A stretch of 64,000 nt of DNA from Bacillus sp. 7884-1. GTDB taxonomy: Bacteria > Bacillota > Bacilli > Bacillales > Cytobacillaceae. The notes beneath the pieces were generated by a model. That model worked only from the letters and a program-made list of their open reading frames with translations, was not told the DNA's origin and did no database searches. The translations under genes and the position numbers were made by a program. Position 1 is the stretch's first letter; each line of letters opens with the position of its first letter. Positions 55,822 to 64,000 of this stretch are shown here, piece after piece. The stretch lies in contig NZ_NPDD01000167.1 of NCBI RefSeq assembly GCF_002272245.1, positions 1 through 64,000 of the forward strand, in the 5' to 3' direction.

Positions 55822-57449
55822 TACCGCTGCACCCAACTATCATGGAATTCGATTGTAACACCTTCCAATTTCACGTTTTGAATTCTTTTATTCACTACAT
55901 AAAAGACCTTTTCTGCATAGATAGGAGCCCAATATGCGTTTTCAACGATAATCTCTTGTATTCGGGCATACACTTGTTTTCTTTCTTCAGGATCGATCGT
56001 TGTTCTACCTTTGTCTAACAATCCATCCAGCTCAGGATTTTTCACTCGAACATGGTTTAAACCGCCAATCTGACTTGAGTGGAATAGCAGTGATAGAATA
56101 TCAGGATCAGCGTATGAGTAGGCTAGGAAGGATAAATCATATTCTCCCTGTGAAACCTTTTCAATTAATGTTCCTGCTTCCATAGATTGAATATTCACAT
56201 TGATTCCAACCTCCTTCAGCATGGCTTGAACCATTTGACCTGCTTGGTTATGCTGTGCCATAATGGAAAGCTCAAATGCAAGCTCCTTCCCACCCTTTTC
56301 CATCATTCCATTACTATTTTTCGTATAGCCTGAACTCTCTAATAGACTTACAGCCTCATCTTTATTTAATTTATGACCATAGTTTTCTACCTTTGAGTCA
56401 TAACCAAAAATAGTTGCTGGTATTGGACCAAAGGCTGGTGTTCCCTCACCGCTTAGGACTGCCTTGATGATGGCATCTTTATTGATAGCCATATTGATGG
56501 CTTTCCTGACGTTAAGATCTGATAGCACTTTATCCTCTAAATTCATTTCTAAAAATAATCCTAAGCCTTGACGTTCTGCTTCTAAAACGTAGTAATTAGG
56601 GTTATTGCGATACTTTTGAACATTCTTAGGAGATACATTCATGGCTACATCAATCGAGCCACTATCAAGTGCTGCTAGCATCGTTTGTTCATCCGCAATA
56701 AATTTATAAACCATTTGATCTGGATAGGCTTTTCCTTGGTTTTCTGTGAAGGCTTTCGGCCAATTAAAGTCTTTATTTCTTTCTAATGTAATCGATTGGC
56801 CTGTTACCCATTCTTTAAAGAAAAATGGTCCCGTTCCAATTGGATTTCGTCCATAATCATCACCCTGCTTTTCAATCGCTGCTAGGGATACCGGTTGTAA
56901 ATATCCTTGACTTGCGAGGTTACGTAAAAATGGTGCTGATGGAGCAGCAAGCTCAATCACGAATGTTTGATCATCTGGAGCAGAGGTTGACTGGATTCCT
57001 GCTACCAAACTAGCAGCCACTGTTGCCCCAGTATCGGGGTTCAAAATCCGGTCAAATGTCTCTTTAAACACCTGTGCTGTTAACGGTGTACCATCTGAGA
57101 AGGTCACACCTTGACGAAGTGTAAAGGTAATGGTTTTTCCATCCTCTGATACGCTGTATTTTTCAGCCAGATATGGTTCTAAATCATTTGTTTCCGGATC
57201 AATCGCAAGTAATGTCCCACCAATATGGCTAGTAATCAGACCGGCAATACTCATAGCAGTTTTATGAACATCTAACGTATCAGGCTCTTGCATGGAAGCG
57301 ATTGTAACCGTACCACCTGACTGTGGTTCTGAAGCCTTCTCAGGCTTAGAAGTGGAGGTAGAATCCTTACTACATCCATTCATTAAAACCAACGAAAGAA
57401 CCAGCATTGTTAAAAACAAGAATGATTTAGTAAGTCGATTCATAACCAT
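55821..57449 (-). CDS. peptide-binding lipoprotein of ABC transporter (SBP_bac_5)
   Basis: 542 aa from ATG 57449 (GGGAGGA, 7 nt spacing); the longer open frame to 57524 overlaps the previous gene and is unlikely. The lipoprotein signal ends LVLMNGC. SBP_bac_5 features: DPETNDLEPYLAEKYSVSED GKTITFTLR, the FSDGTPLTAQVFKETFDRI motif, and NPIGTGPFFFKEW. Captures di- or oligopeptides, perhaps muropeptides, outside the membrane. Operon context with M55, M19 and M20 peptidases and a racemase suggests peptides containing D-amino acids. Confidence 0.92.
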   Translation of the reverse strand: MVMNRLTKSFLFLTMLVLSLVLMNGCSKDSTSTSKPEKASEPQSGGTVTIASMQEPDTLDVHKTAMSIAGLITSHIGGTLLAIDPETNDLEPYLAEKYSVSEDGKTITFTLRQGVTFSDGTPLTAQVFKETFDRILNPDTGATVAASLVAGIQSTSAPDDQTFVIELAAPSAPFLRNLASQGYLQPVSLAAIEKQGDDYGRNPIGTGPFFFKEWVTGQSITLERNKDFNWPKAFTENQGKAYPDQMVYKFIADEQTMLAALDSGSIDVAMNVSPKNVQKYRNNPNYYVLEAERQGLGLFLEMNLEDKVLSDLNVRKAINMAINKDAIIKAVLSGEGTPAFGPIPATIFGYDSKVENYGHKLNKDEAVSLLESSGYTKNSNGMMEKGGKELAFELSIMAQHNQAGQMVQAMLKEVGINVNIQSMEAGTLIEKVSQGEYDLSFLAYSYADPDILSLLFHSSQIGGLNHVRVKNPELDGLLDKGRTTIDPEERKQVYARIQEIIVENAYWAPIYAEKVFYVVNKRIQNVKLEGVTIEFHDSWVQR

Positions 57450-57462
57450 TTCGGAGTCCTCC

Positions 57463-58908
57463 CTATTCAACTTTTGGTGTTTGTCTAAATCCAAATGCCG
57501 CGCGGATAACATTGTTGTGTTCATCTTTCACAAAACGAAGTGCAAGTTCTGATTCTCTGAAGGAAACAATAAATGTATCGTTACCAATTGGTTTTATATC
57601 ATTTAATTCAAATCCTTCTGCTTGAACCTGGAGCTTCCTATCTTCAATCCCCACTGTATATTTCGATCCTTCACCAGAAGCATATACACCTACATATTGC
57701 TTTAATTCTTCTTCAGAAATCTCTATTTCCACGTCAGATAAGTGAGAGTCTTTGACAGATTTTCCTAAATAATCAGCAAAAGCACTAAATAATAGTTTCG
57801 TTGATGGTACCCCTGCTAAATTAGCAAAAGACACTCCTGTCAATCCTAGTTCAGGAAGAATATTCAATTGAGCGGCGACTCCTTTAATAGACCCGCCATG
57901 GTCCACAAGCTTGTATCCATAATAGTCAGGAGTAACCATGACGCCATACCCATAGTAACGGCCTTTCTCACACTCAATATGTGGTGTCGTTATTAATTCC
58001 ACACTCTCTGGTGTTAGTATTTGAGCATCTCCTACTTTACCTTGATTGCGAAAGATTTCAGCATATTTAAGCATATCGTTTACGGTTGATTTCAAAAATC
58101 CTGCTGCACGCATGGACGGTGCATCCCAAGGGTTGTTTGATTCAAAAATAATTGTTTTGTCATCTTTTTTACGAGAATTATAGAGTGATGAGATATCCTC
58201 ATGACCGTTTAATTCTTCTAGATGGAAGACACTATTTTTCATCCCAGCTGGAACTAGAATGTAATCCCTTACAAATTGTTCGTATGAAACTCCACTTACT
58301 CTTTCAATAATCGCCCCTAAAAGTGCGTAACTATCATTGGAGTAACTAAACTCAGTTCCAGGTGCTCCAAGTAATGTAAATTCCTGTTTTGCGATGTCTT
58401 CCATTAGCTCTTCGTATGTCTCAACACTTGATTGTTCCTTCGTTGCTTCCTGCTCTACTTTCCCAATATCACCTTCTGAATTCACACCATCATCAAACTT
58501 TGGATCATTGGCCACCGTCTTACTTAAAGCCTTAAAAAGCGTTGGTAATGGTGGTAGTCCCGCTGAATGAGTCATGAAGTGGTGAATGGTCATTTGCTTT
58601 GTATATTCTTCATTCGATGTTTTAAATTCTGGTAAATATTTAATCACTGGATCATGTACATTCAGCTTTCCTGCCTCTTGCAATTGCATAATCGCCACAC
58701 ATGTAAAGGATTTCGTCACTGAACCAATTCCAAAAACAGTATCAGATGTCAATGGGAGATTGTTTTCAACGTCGCGGTATCCAAAACTATTTTCATAGAA
58801 TAATTGGCCATCCTTCGCTAATCCAATTGAAAAGCCTGGAATATCATATTTTCCTACAAGCTCTTGGCAATACTGTTCGAATTCACTAGTAACTGTTTGT
58901 TGTGTCAT
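57463..58908 (-). CDS. serine beta-lactamase-like hydrolase/peptidase (class C fold)
   Basis: 481 aa without signal peptide. Active-site motifs of the penicillin-binding/class C group: Ser63-x-x-Lys66 (GSVTKSF), Tyr189-Ser-Asn (FSYSNDSY) and HGG in LVDHGGSIKG. The C-terminal 90 aa form a lipocalin-like beta domain seen in D-aminopeptidase/esterase-type members. Likely a cytosolic D-aminopeptidase, D-esterase or amidase acting on imported peptides; not a resistance beta-lactamase. It sits 13 bp before the binding-protein gene. Confidence 0.87.
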   Translation of the reverse strand: MTQQTVTSEFEQYCQELVGKYDIPGFSIGLAKDGQLFYENSFGYRDVENNLPLTSDTVFGIGSVTKSFTCVAIMQLQEAGKLNVHDPVIKYLPEFKTSNEEYTKQMTIHHFMTHSAGLPPLPTLFKALSKTVANDPKFDDGVNSEGDIGKVEQEATKEQSSVETYEELMEDIAKQEFTLLGAPGTEFSYSNDSYALLGAIIERVSGVSYEQFVRDYILVPAGMKNSVFHLEELNGHEDISSLYNSRKKDDKTIIFESNNPWDAPSMRAAGFLKSTVNDMLKYAEIFRNQGKVGDAQILTPESVELITTPHIECEKGRYYGYGVMVTPDYYGYKLVDHGGSIKGVAAQLNILPELGLTGVSFANLAGVPSTKLLFSAFADYLGKSVKDSHLSDVEIEISEEELKQYVGVYASGEGSKYTVGIEDRKLQVQAEGFELNDIKPIGNDTFIVSFRESELALRFVKDEHNNVIRAAFGFRQTPKVE

Positions 58909-58985
58909 TCAAAACCTCTCCCTTTTCCATACATTTTTTTATTATAAAATTGTACTAAGGTACAATTCACAACCAGTGCTACATT

Positions 58986-59822
58986 TTATAAAGTCATAGA
59001 ATTTGAGCCTTGAATGGCTAATAGCAAAATGGCCATTAACACCTTTGATCCTTCGATTAAGTCATCGGTTACATACCGAATGGTTCTACCATCTAGTAAT
59101 TCAATCGTGGGCATATAACTTACAACTGTCGCCATGTTGGTATGCTTAAATTCGATATCGATAGTATATAATTGTTCTTTTTTCAGCGGCTGAATGCTTT
59201 TAGCAGATTCAACAGCCAGTTTGGCAGTAGCTCTAATTTTCTCTTGTGCGACTGTTGGATGAAGAGATTGAGCTGTAAAAGCACCAATACCTTTTTTAAC
59301 AGCTACTGTATGAATGCCTGGGATCTTCTTTTTCGCATCCTCACATATTTGTTGGTCACCAGTAAGTAAAGTCACCGGAACCTTGAAGTTACTTGCAACT
59401 GCCGCGTTAAAATCTGCTTCACTTGCTTCTTCTCCATTTAATAGGAGACGTTGAATGCAGCTCCCTAAAAAGGTGTGATTTAATATACTGTCTTTTTCTC
59501 CGGCTTTCCCATGAAATCCGATGAAAAAGATCGCATCGAAGGTCTCATCTAATCCTTGCATCATCAGTAATGGTTTATAAAAACCTCTAACTAATTCCGC
59601 TTTTGGATGAAGCTCATCAGGAATCAGATTTCGCATCGGACCATGTGATTCATTGACGACAATCTCAGTCGCACCAGCTTCAAGTGCACCTTCGATAGCA
59701 GCGTTTACATCCTGAGTTAGTAATCTCCTCGAGTACTCGTATGTGCGTTTACCCGGGATTGTATCCTCCCAATCGGTAACCCCTGAAATTCCTTCCATAT
59801 CTGCTGAAATGAAAACCTTCAC
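58986..59822 (-). CDS. dppA: D-aminopeptidase (M55, DppA type)
   Basis: 278 aa from GTG 59822 after GGAGGGATG. Zn ligands and catalytic residues of DppA are in place: Asp8 and Glu10 (SADMEGISG), His60 (NESHGPM), His104 (GFHGKAG), and a Glu in GEEASEAD near 132; the nucleophilic His is in LNHTF. The decameric cytosolic enzyme removes N-terminal D-amino acids (D-Ala) from short peptides. In B. subtilis, dppA likewise leads the dpp operon, used on cell-wall-derived peptides. Confidence 0.94.
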   Translation of the reverse strand: MKVFISADMEGISGVTDWEDTIPGKRTYEYSRRLLTQDVNAAIEGALEAGATEIVVNESHGPMRNLIPDELHPKAELVRGFYKPLLMMQGLDETFDAIFFIGFHGKAGEKDSILNHTFLGSCIQRLLLNGEEASEADFNAAVASNFKVPVTLLTGDQQICEDAKKKIPGIHTVAVKKGIGAFTAQSLHPTVAQEKIRATAKLAVESAKSIQPLKKEQLYTIDIEFKHTNMATVVSYMPTIELLDGRTIRYVTDDLIEGSKVLMAILLLAIQGSNSMTL

Positions 59823-59856
59823 TCGTTCATCCCTCCTAACTCTAAAAAGTCATGAA

Positions 59857-60996
59857 TCAGGCCCATATATTATTTTTAGAAAACACGGTTTTGTCTACTC
59901 GATATGACTCAAGTACTTGCCGGTTTACTTCATAGCCAATACCCGGTTTATCCGGCACATGGATGACTCCATTTTCCACGATGACTTCTGGCACAATAAT
60001 GTCCTTCTCCCAATACCTTGAAGAAGCGGCTGTATCACCAGGTAAAACAAACTGAGGCAGAGTCGTTAAGGCAATGTTATGTGCGCGTCCAATTCCGGCT
60101 TCTAGCATTCCCCCGCACCAGACCGCAATTCCTTGCTGGGCACAATAATCATGGATTTTCTTAGATTCCGTAAGGCCTCCTACTCTACCAATCTTAATAT
60201 TAATAATTTTACAGCTACCTAACTCAACCGCTTTTCTTGCATCCTCTACGGTGTGGATACTTTCATCTAAACAAATAGGTGTTGCTAGTTCTGACTGTAG
60301 TTTTGCGTGATCGATAATATCATCATGCGAAAGTGGCTGTTCAATCATCATGAGGTTTAATTCATCCAGTTTTTTAAGTGTGTCGATATCATCTAAGGTA
60401 TAGGCTGAGTTGGCATCCGCCATCAGTAAGATATCTGGAAAATGTCTTCTTACTTCCTTTAGCATCTCATAGTCGGCACCAGGTTTTATTTTCACTTTCA
60501 TTCGCTTGTAGCCTTCATTCACAAAGCCTTCAACTACATGAACAAGTTCATTCGCTGTAGGTTGAATACCAATACTGATTCCAACATCGATTTGCTGCTT
60601 CCTACCACCTAGTTCTTTGTATAAAGGGTTATTATTTCGTTTGGCATATAAATCCCAGACTGCGCCCTCTAACGCTGACTTTGCCATATTGTTTCCACGA
60701 ATGGATTCAAATCGTTTCGAAACTTCATCAGGATGCTCAATTGGCGATTCTAGTAGTAAAGGAATTAAAAATTGTTGCATTATGTGCTTATTTGTTTCAA
60801 CCGTTTCTTCGCTATACCAAGGGCTTGAAAAGGCGACGGACTCTCCGAAACCACTAGCACCCGTTTCATCCTCCATTTCAATCACGAAAAACTCTTTATC
60901 CTGGAAGGTTCCAAAGCTGGTAGTGAATGGATCGATTAATCGCATTACCAGACGGTGAAGGGTCACTTCCCTAATGGAAATTGGCTTATTGTTCAT
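59857..60996 (-). CDS. enolase-superfamily N-acylamino acid racemase / OSB synthase-like
   Basis: 379 aa, muconate-lactonising-enzyme subgroup. Catalytic Lys pair in RMKVKIKPG and later Lys in [10 protein letters not shown]; metal ligands in [15 protein letters not shown] and ICLDESI. The ends ([37 protein letters not shown]) match the o-succinylbenzoate synthase/N-succinylamino acid racemase branch closely, rather than L-Ala-D/L-Glu epimerases. It lies in a peptide operon with an M20 hydrolase and far from men genes, so racemising N-acyl-amino acids (D to L) is more likely than menaquinone synthesis. A dipeptide epimerase cannot be ruled out. Confidence 0.85.
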   Translation of the reverse strand: MNNKPISIREVTLHRLVMRLIDPFTTSFGTFQDKEFFVIEMEDETGASGFGESVAFSSPWYSEETVETNKHIMQQFLIPLLLESPIEHPDEVSKRFESIRGNNMAKSALEGAVWDLYAKRNNNPLYKELGGRKQQIDVGISIGIQPTANELVHVVEGFVNEGYKRMKVKIKPGADYEMLKEVRRHFPDILLMADANSAYTLDDIDTLKKLDELNLMMIEQPLSHDDIIDHAKLQSELATPICLDESIHTVEDARKAVELGSCKIINIKIGRVGGLTESKKIHDYCAQQGIAVWCGGMLEAGIGRAHNIALTTLPQFVLPGDTAASSRYWEKDIIVPEVIVENGVIHVPDKPGIGYEVNRQVLESYRVDKTVFSKNNIWA

Positions 60997-61008
60997 AATA
61001 GGTCCTCC

Positions 61009-62034
61009 TTACCTTAAGAAGATTCTTTGAAAATTTTCACCCATCAATACTTGGAGCTCTGCTACTGAATAGCCTCTTTTCAGCAGACCTTCAACTAACT
61101 TTGGAATTGATTCATGACCTGAAACGACATCAAATGGTTTTCTCGGCAAGCTGGCTAAATTATCAGGTGAGACATATTTCATAAAGTCCTCACAAAGGTC
61201 AAGCCCGAGTCCCACATGTTCGATACCTGCCACCTTTACCAGATGGTCGATATGGTTCATTAACTGTTCCAACGTGGAGCTTTCATCAGCATCCCCAACG
61301 AGCAGGCTAGCGGCATTGATTCCAATTACACCATTTGTTGCTTTGATCGCCTTTATTTGCTCATCTGTTAAATTCCGCATCGATCCACAAAGTAACCGAG
61401 CATTCGAATGAGAAGCAATCACTGGCTTCGTGGCGATCTCGATGACATCCCAAAAACCCTCATCATTTAAGTGAGAAACATCAATGATGATTCCAAGTCG
61501 TTCTGCTTCCTCAATGACCTTCACACCAAAGCTACTAATCCCGCCTTTTTTCCCTTCTTTTGTTGGTTGAAAGAAGCTCCCATCACCAACTGCATTTCTA
61601 CGACTCCAAACAAGCCCAAGATTACGAACTCCCAGCTCGTAAAAGACACGTAACAAGCTAAGATCTGTCCCTATTGGTTCGGCCCCTTCCAGCGATAGAA
61701 GAAAGCCAATCTTTTTGTTTTTCTTGGCAATATTCATATCCTCTCCGTTTAAACAAATCATTAGCTTATCAGGAGACTCCTTAACCTCTTCATATAAAGC
61801 ACTAATTTGACCTAATGCTTTCCGAAGTCCCATTTCTGGTAAGAAACCACTATCTACAAATAGAGCTGCGACAATGACATTCACACCACCTTCCACGAAT
61901 CGTGGATAGTAGTCTGTCTCAATTACCTTTGTTCTCCCTCTCTCTCGTTGAATCTGAACATCCATTAATAAATCAAAATGGCCATCAATCACCAATGCGT
62001 TATGTAGGAAATCAGTAGAGCGCTTATTATTCAT
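61009..62034 (-). CDS. membrane-dipeptidase family metallopeptidase (M19)
   Basis: 341 aa, TIM-barrel renal-dipeptidase fold. Metal-binding residues: HFD (VIDGHFDLLMD), Glu in FLLSLEGAEP, His in IIDVSHLND and VIASHSNARLL, and Asp in VGLGLDLCEDF. Despite the family name there is no signal or membrane helix, so it is cytosolic. It splits dipeptides and accepts D-residues at the C-terminal side, fitting with M55 and racemase neighbours. AAAGGAGG precedes ATG 62034. Confidence 0.92.
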   Translation of the reverse strand: MNNKRSTDFLHNALVIDGHFDLLMDVQIQRERGRTKVIETDYYPRFVEGGVNVIVAALFVDSGFLPEMGLRKALGQISALYEEVKESPDKLMICLNGEDMNIAKKNKKIGFLLSLEGAEPIGTDLSLLRVFYELGVRNLGLVWSRRNAVGDGSFFQPTKEGKKGGISSFGVKVIEEAERLGIIIDVSHLNDEGFWDVIEIATKPVIASHSNARLLCGSMRNLTDEQIKAIKATNGVIGINAASLLVGDADESSTLEQLMNHIDHLVKVAGIEHVGLGLDLCEDFMKYVSPDNLASLPRKPFDVVSGHESIPKLVEGLLKRGYSVAELQVLMGENFQRIFLR

Positions 62035-62062
62035 GATTCACCCCTCCTTTATAATGATAGAC

Positions 62063-62941
62063 TTAGACGTCCATATTCTCTTTTTTAGTAAACGGATAAA
62101 ATTCACTACTATTTTGGCCATAATTCGCCATATGGTTTTGTACCTTGGGATTACTAGTCGCCGCGATACTTGTCACTAGCAAATTTAAGAGTGAAAACGT
62201 GGGTGTAATTCCCTTTAACGGGATTGGCGTCGGTGCAATGACCCTAAATAAGAAATCAGCATACTGTCCAATTGGAGATAATCGATCATCTGTGATGGCA
62301 ATAATACACGCCCCTTTTTTCTTAGCTGCCTTAACAAACGATAAGGTCTCCTGAATGTATCTTGGGAAGGAAATGGCGACCAGCACCGTGTTTTCATCTA
62401 CCTTGGATAACAAATAATTGGCATCCTCTATTTCACCACGATATTGTGTAGTATTTCCAATCACGATATTCAAGGTATTCATGAACCAGCTCGCTGGACC
62501 ATAGGAGGATCGGAATCCAAGGACAATTCGGTTGTCTGCTTCAATCAGTTTTTTAACGGCTTCTTGATATTGTTTGAAATCAATATCCTCTAAAGTGGCT
62601 TTGACATAGGCATTATCTTGTTCCATCACATATTGAATTAAGTTTGTATCCTTTAACGTATTGGATATAGTACGGAAATTTTCGATTGGGTTAGCGGGAC
62701 TTGTCGTGTCTTCTAGTAAGCTCGTTTGAATCTCTTTTTGAAGCTCGCTGAATCCCGAATATCCTAGGGTGTAGCATAAACGAATGACTGTTGTCTCACT
62801 CGTCCCACACGCTTGCCCAATTTGTTTTGCAGTTTGAAACGCAACATCTCTTGGAAAATCAATTAGATGTTTTGCGATCATTTTTTGACGCTTCGTCATG
62901 TTATTGTAGTTTTTTCTAATATTTTCTGTGTATTTTTCCAT
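62063..62941 (-). CDS. RpiR/MurR-family transcriptional regulator
   Basis: 292 aa: N-terminal HTH_6 domain (1-77; GQACGTSETTVIRLCYTLGY SGFSELQKEI) and C-terminal SIS domain (about 125-260; DNRIVLGFRSSYGPASWFM, then VLVAISFPRYIQETLSFVKA). RpiR regulators sense phosphosugars; MurR senses MurNAc-6-phosphate. It probably controls this peptide operon, perhaps in response to a cell-wall-derived ligand. Confidence 0.9.
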   Translation of the reverse strand: MEKYTENIRKNYNNMTKRQKMIAKHLIDFPRDVAFQTAKQIGQACGTSETTVIRLCYTLGYSGFSELQKEIQTSLLEDTTSPANPIENFRTISNTLKDTNLIQYVMEQDNAYVKATLEDIDFKQYQEAVKKLIEADNRIVLGFRSSYGPASWFMNTLNIVIGNTTQYRGEIEDANYLLSKVDENTVLVAISFPRYIQETLSFVKAAKKKGACIIAITDDRLSPIGQYADFLFRVIAPTPIPLKGITPTFSLLNLLVTSIAATSNPKVQNHMANYGQNSSEFYPFTKKENMDV

Positions 62942-62989
62942 TTATTTGAACCCTTTCTTCATGTTTAGCTGTTTCTAGTTGCGATTCCT

Positions 62990-64000
62990 TTAGGGGACTA
63001 TTGCCTTCGGCTCCAAAACCTTCACGAGTGCAAGGCTCAGGATTTTTACACCATTTAAAAGAGCGTCCAGATTAAAGCTCATATTGGGATGGTGTAAGCC
63101 TGGTGATAGTCCTGTCCCAAGACCTACCATGGTTGCCTGCAGGTTCGGATACTTCAATTTATAAAAATGGAAATCCTCTCCGCCTGGTGTAACGGGTGCT
63201 GGAACAAGTCCCTCCTCTCCAAGCACTTCAACAATCGCCTCTTTGATAATATCCTCTAGTTCCGGACTTGCTTCAGCGGCCACCATGGAGGCTTGTGGTT
63301 CAAGCTTCACTTCGGCAAAATTAAACGAACCGGCCGTCAACACTGCATGTTGGACTTTTTCGAGCAATTCAGCCATCACTTCATTCCGATCTGCCCTTAC
63401 ATCAATACCAAATTCCGCAAAATCCGGGATGATATTGAGATTATCCCCACCCGCCTTGACCATCGTTACCTTAGCTGATGCTGATTCCATTGGATCCATT
63501 TTGATAGAATTGACAGCTTGAATGATAGCCCCTAGTGAGTCGGTAACATTTATGCCAAGATTAGGCCTTGCCCCGTGTGCCTGCACGCCTTTTACTTCAC
63601 CCATCATTAACGTAGCCGCTCCGTGATAGATAGCCGGTGAAGCTACTCCAAATGGCATTTCCTGAATCGGACGAACATGAATGCCAAGCAGGTAATCGAG
63701 ATCAGATATGACACCCGTTTCAATGATTGCTTTTGCTCCATTTCCAGACTCCTCAGCTGGTTGGAAAATAATTTTAATCAAGCCCTTCGGCTCAAATCCA
63801 ATCTCCTTTAGACAAGTAATCGCATGAAGAACCGTTGTCATATGTCCATCGTGTCCACAGGAGTGATTTGCCTGCCATTTCCCATCCACAAGCTGCCATA
63901 ACGCATCTATATCTGCTCTGATCCCGACGGTTGGTCCATCCTCTTTATTTCCCCAATAACCAACTACTCCTGTATGGTTATTAAACGTTTCATAAGGAAT
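62990..64000 (-). CDS. M20-family amidohydrolase/carboxypeptidase (5' end beyond the window)
   Basis: The reading frame is open to the window edge; a Met at 63889 is internal, because upstream sequence (YWGNKEDGPTVGIRADIDAL) is clearly the M20 N-terminal metal domain. Seen: GIRADIDAL (metal Asp), NHSCGHDGH (Cys/His ligands), FQPAEESGNGAKAIIETG (catalytic Glu), HVRPIQEMPFG, and PVTPGGEDFHFY. The family (N-acetyldiaminopimelate deacetylase/aminoacylase/hippurate hydrolase type) removes acyl groups from N-acyl-amino acids. With the racemase downstream it could complete an N-acyl-D- to L-amino acid salvage route. Confidence 0.9.
   Translation of the reverse strand: MPYETFNNHTGVVGYWGNKEDGPTVGIRADIDALWQLVDGKWQANHSCGHDGHMTTVLHAITCLKEIGFEPKGLIKIIFQPAEESGNGAKAIIETGVISDLDYLLGIHVRPIQEMPFGVASPAIYHGAATLMMGEVKGVQAHGARPNLGINVTDSLGAIIQAVNSIKMDPMESASAKVTMVKAGGDNLNIIPDFAEFGIDVRADRNEVMAELLEKVQHAVLTAGSFNFAEVKLEPQASMVAAEASPELEDIIKEAIVEVLGEEGLVPAPVTPGGEDFHFYKLKYPNLQATMVGLGTGLSPGLHHPNMSFNLDALLNGVKILSLALVKVLEPKAIVP

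Noticed and set aside
57463-58908. Beta-lactam resistance gene
   Set aside because: It has the SxxK/YSN/HGG fold but no signal peptide, and sits in a peptide catabolism operon; a peptidase or esterase role is more likely.
59857-60996. menC of menaquinone biosynthesis
   Set aside because: Sequence fits the OSBS/NSAR branch, but no men genes are near and the operon is for peptide use, so the symbol was not assigned.

Overview
The window is about 64 kb of low-G+C Firmicute chromosome. Strong AGGAGG ribosome sites, frequent TTG/GTG starts, U-tract hairpin terminators and the gene families present (PyrAA-like CarA, DegV/FakB, NprE-type M4 protease, Dpp/M55 peptide operon, Mn ABC transporter, YitT, BrnQ, DUF4871) point to a soil-type spore-forming Bacillaceae bacterium. 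Genus and species cannot be fixed from the sequence alone. Most genes lie on the minus strand.

Layout. 1-4.9 kb: small hydrophilic protein and carAB. 5-8 kb: two lipoproteins, then an MFS drug exporter behind a leader-peptide/terminator that looks like a ribosome-mediated attenuator. 8-16.5 kb: glycine-zipper protein, two more MFS exporters, a collagen-like secreted protein, a DegV/FakB lipid-binding protein, and a standalone MprF-type catalytic domain paired with a GtrA protein. 16.8-19.5 kb: manganese ABC transporter with two candidate MntR-like operators. 19.5-25.1 kb: a decayed stretch with a TetR remnant joined to a membrane-protein remnant, a 52-bp-period repeat array, DUF4871, SDR and YitT pseudogenes, and one intact aldo/keto reductase. 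25.2-28.2 kb: EthD-LuxE-LuxC operon, a fatty-acid reductase module without luciferase. 28.6-32.8 kb: GH18 chitinase and secreted M4 metalloprotease. 32.9-36.3 kb: group II intron 3' remnant and broken amidohydrolase, P450 and brnQ genes. 36.6 kb: VanY-type carboxypeptidase. 38.4-45.5 kb: uronate-oligosaccharide operon (PLP aldolase-like, sugar-lactone oxidase, unknown 606-aa protein, GPH transporter with an inserted loop, GH105, truncated kduI). 46-49.6 kb: multidomain GH20 hexosaminidase. 50.4 kb: 3' half of a selenocysteine tRNA. 51 kb: dockerin-ended remnant. 52-64 kb: long Dpp-type peptide operon with M55, M19 and M20 peptidases, an N-acylamino-acid racemase-like enolase, a serine hydrolase and an RpiR regulator.

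How it fits together. Chitinase, hexosaminidase, M4 protease, peptide importer and peptidases describe a scavenger of chitin and protein or peptidoglycan debris. Three exporters and a lipid-modifying pair suggest antibiotic and cationic-peptide defence. A dispersed palindromic GGGACGGTTCT family recurs between 5 and 20 kb. Pseudogene density is high between 19.5 and 38.4 kb and again near 50-51.5 kb, where the tRNA-Sec fragment may mark the edge of an integrated or excised element.

The strongest candidates for follow-up are the leader-peptide attenuator, the EthD-LuxE-LuxC module, the tRNA-Sec 3' half, the 52-bp hairpin array and the unknown 606-aa protein of the uronate operon.
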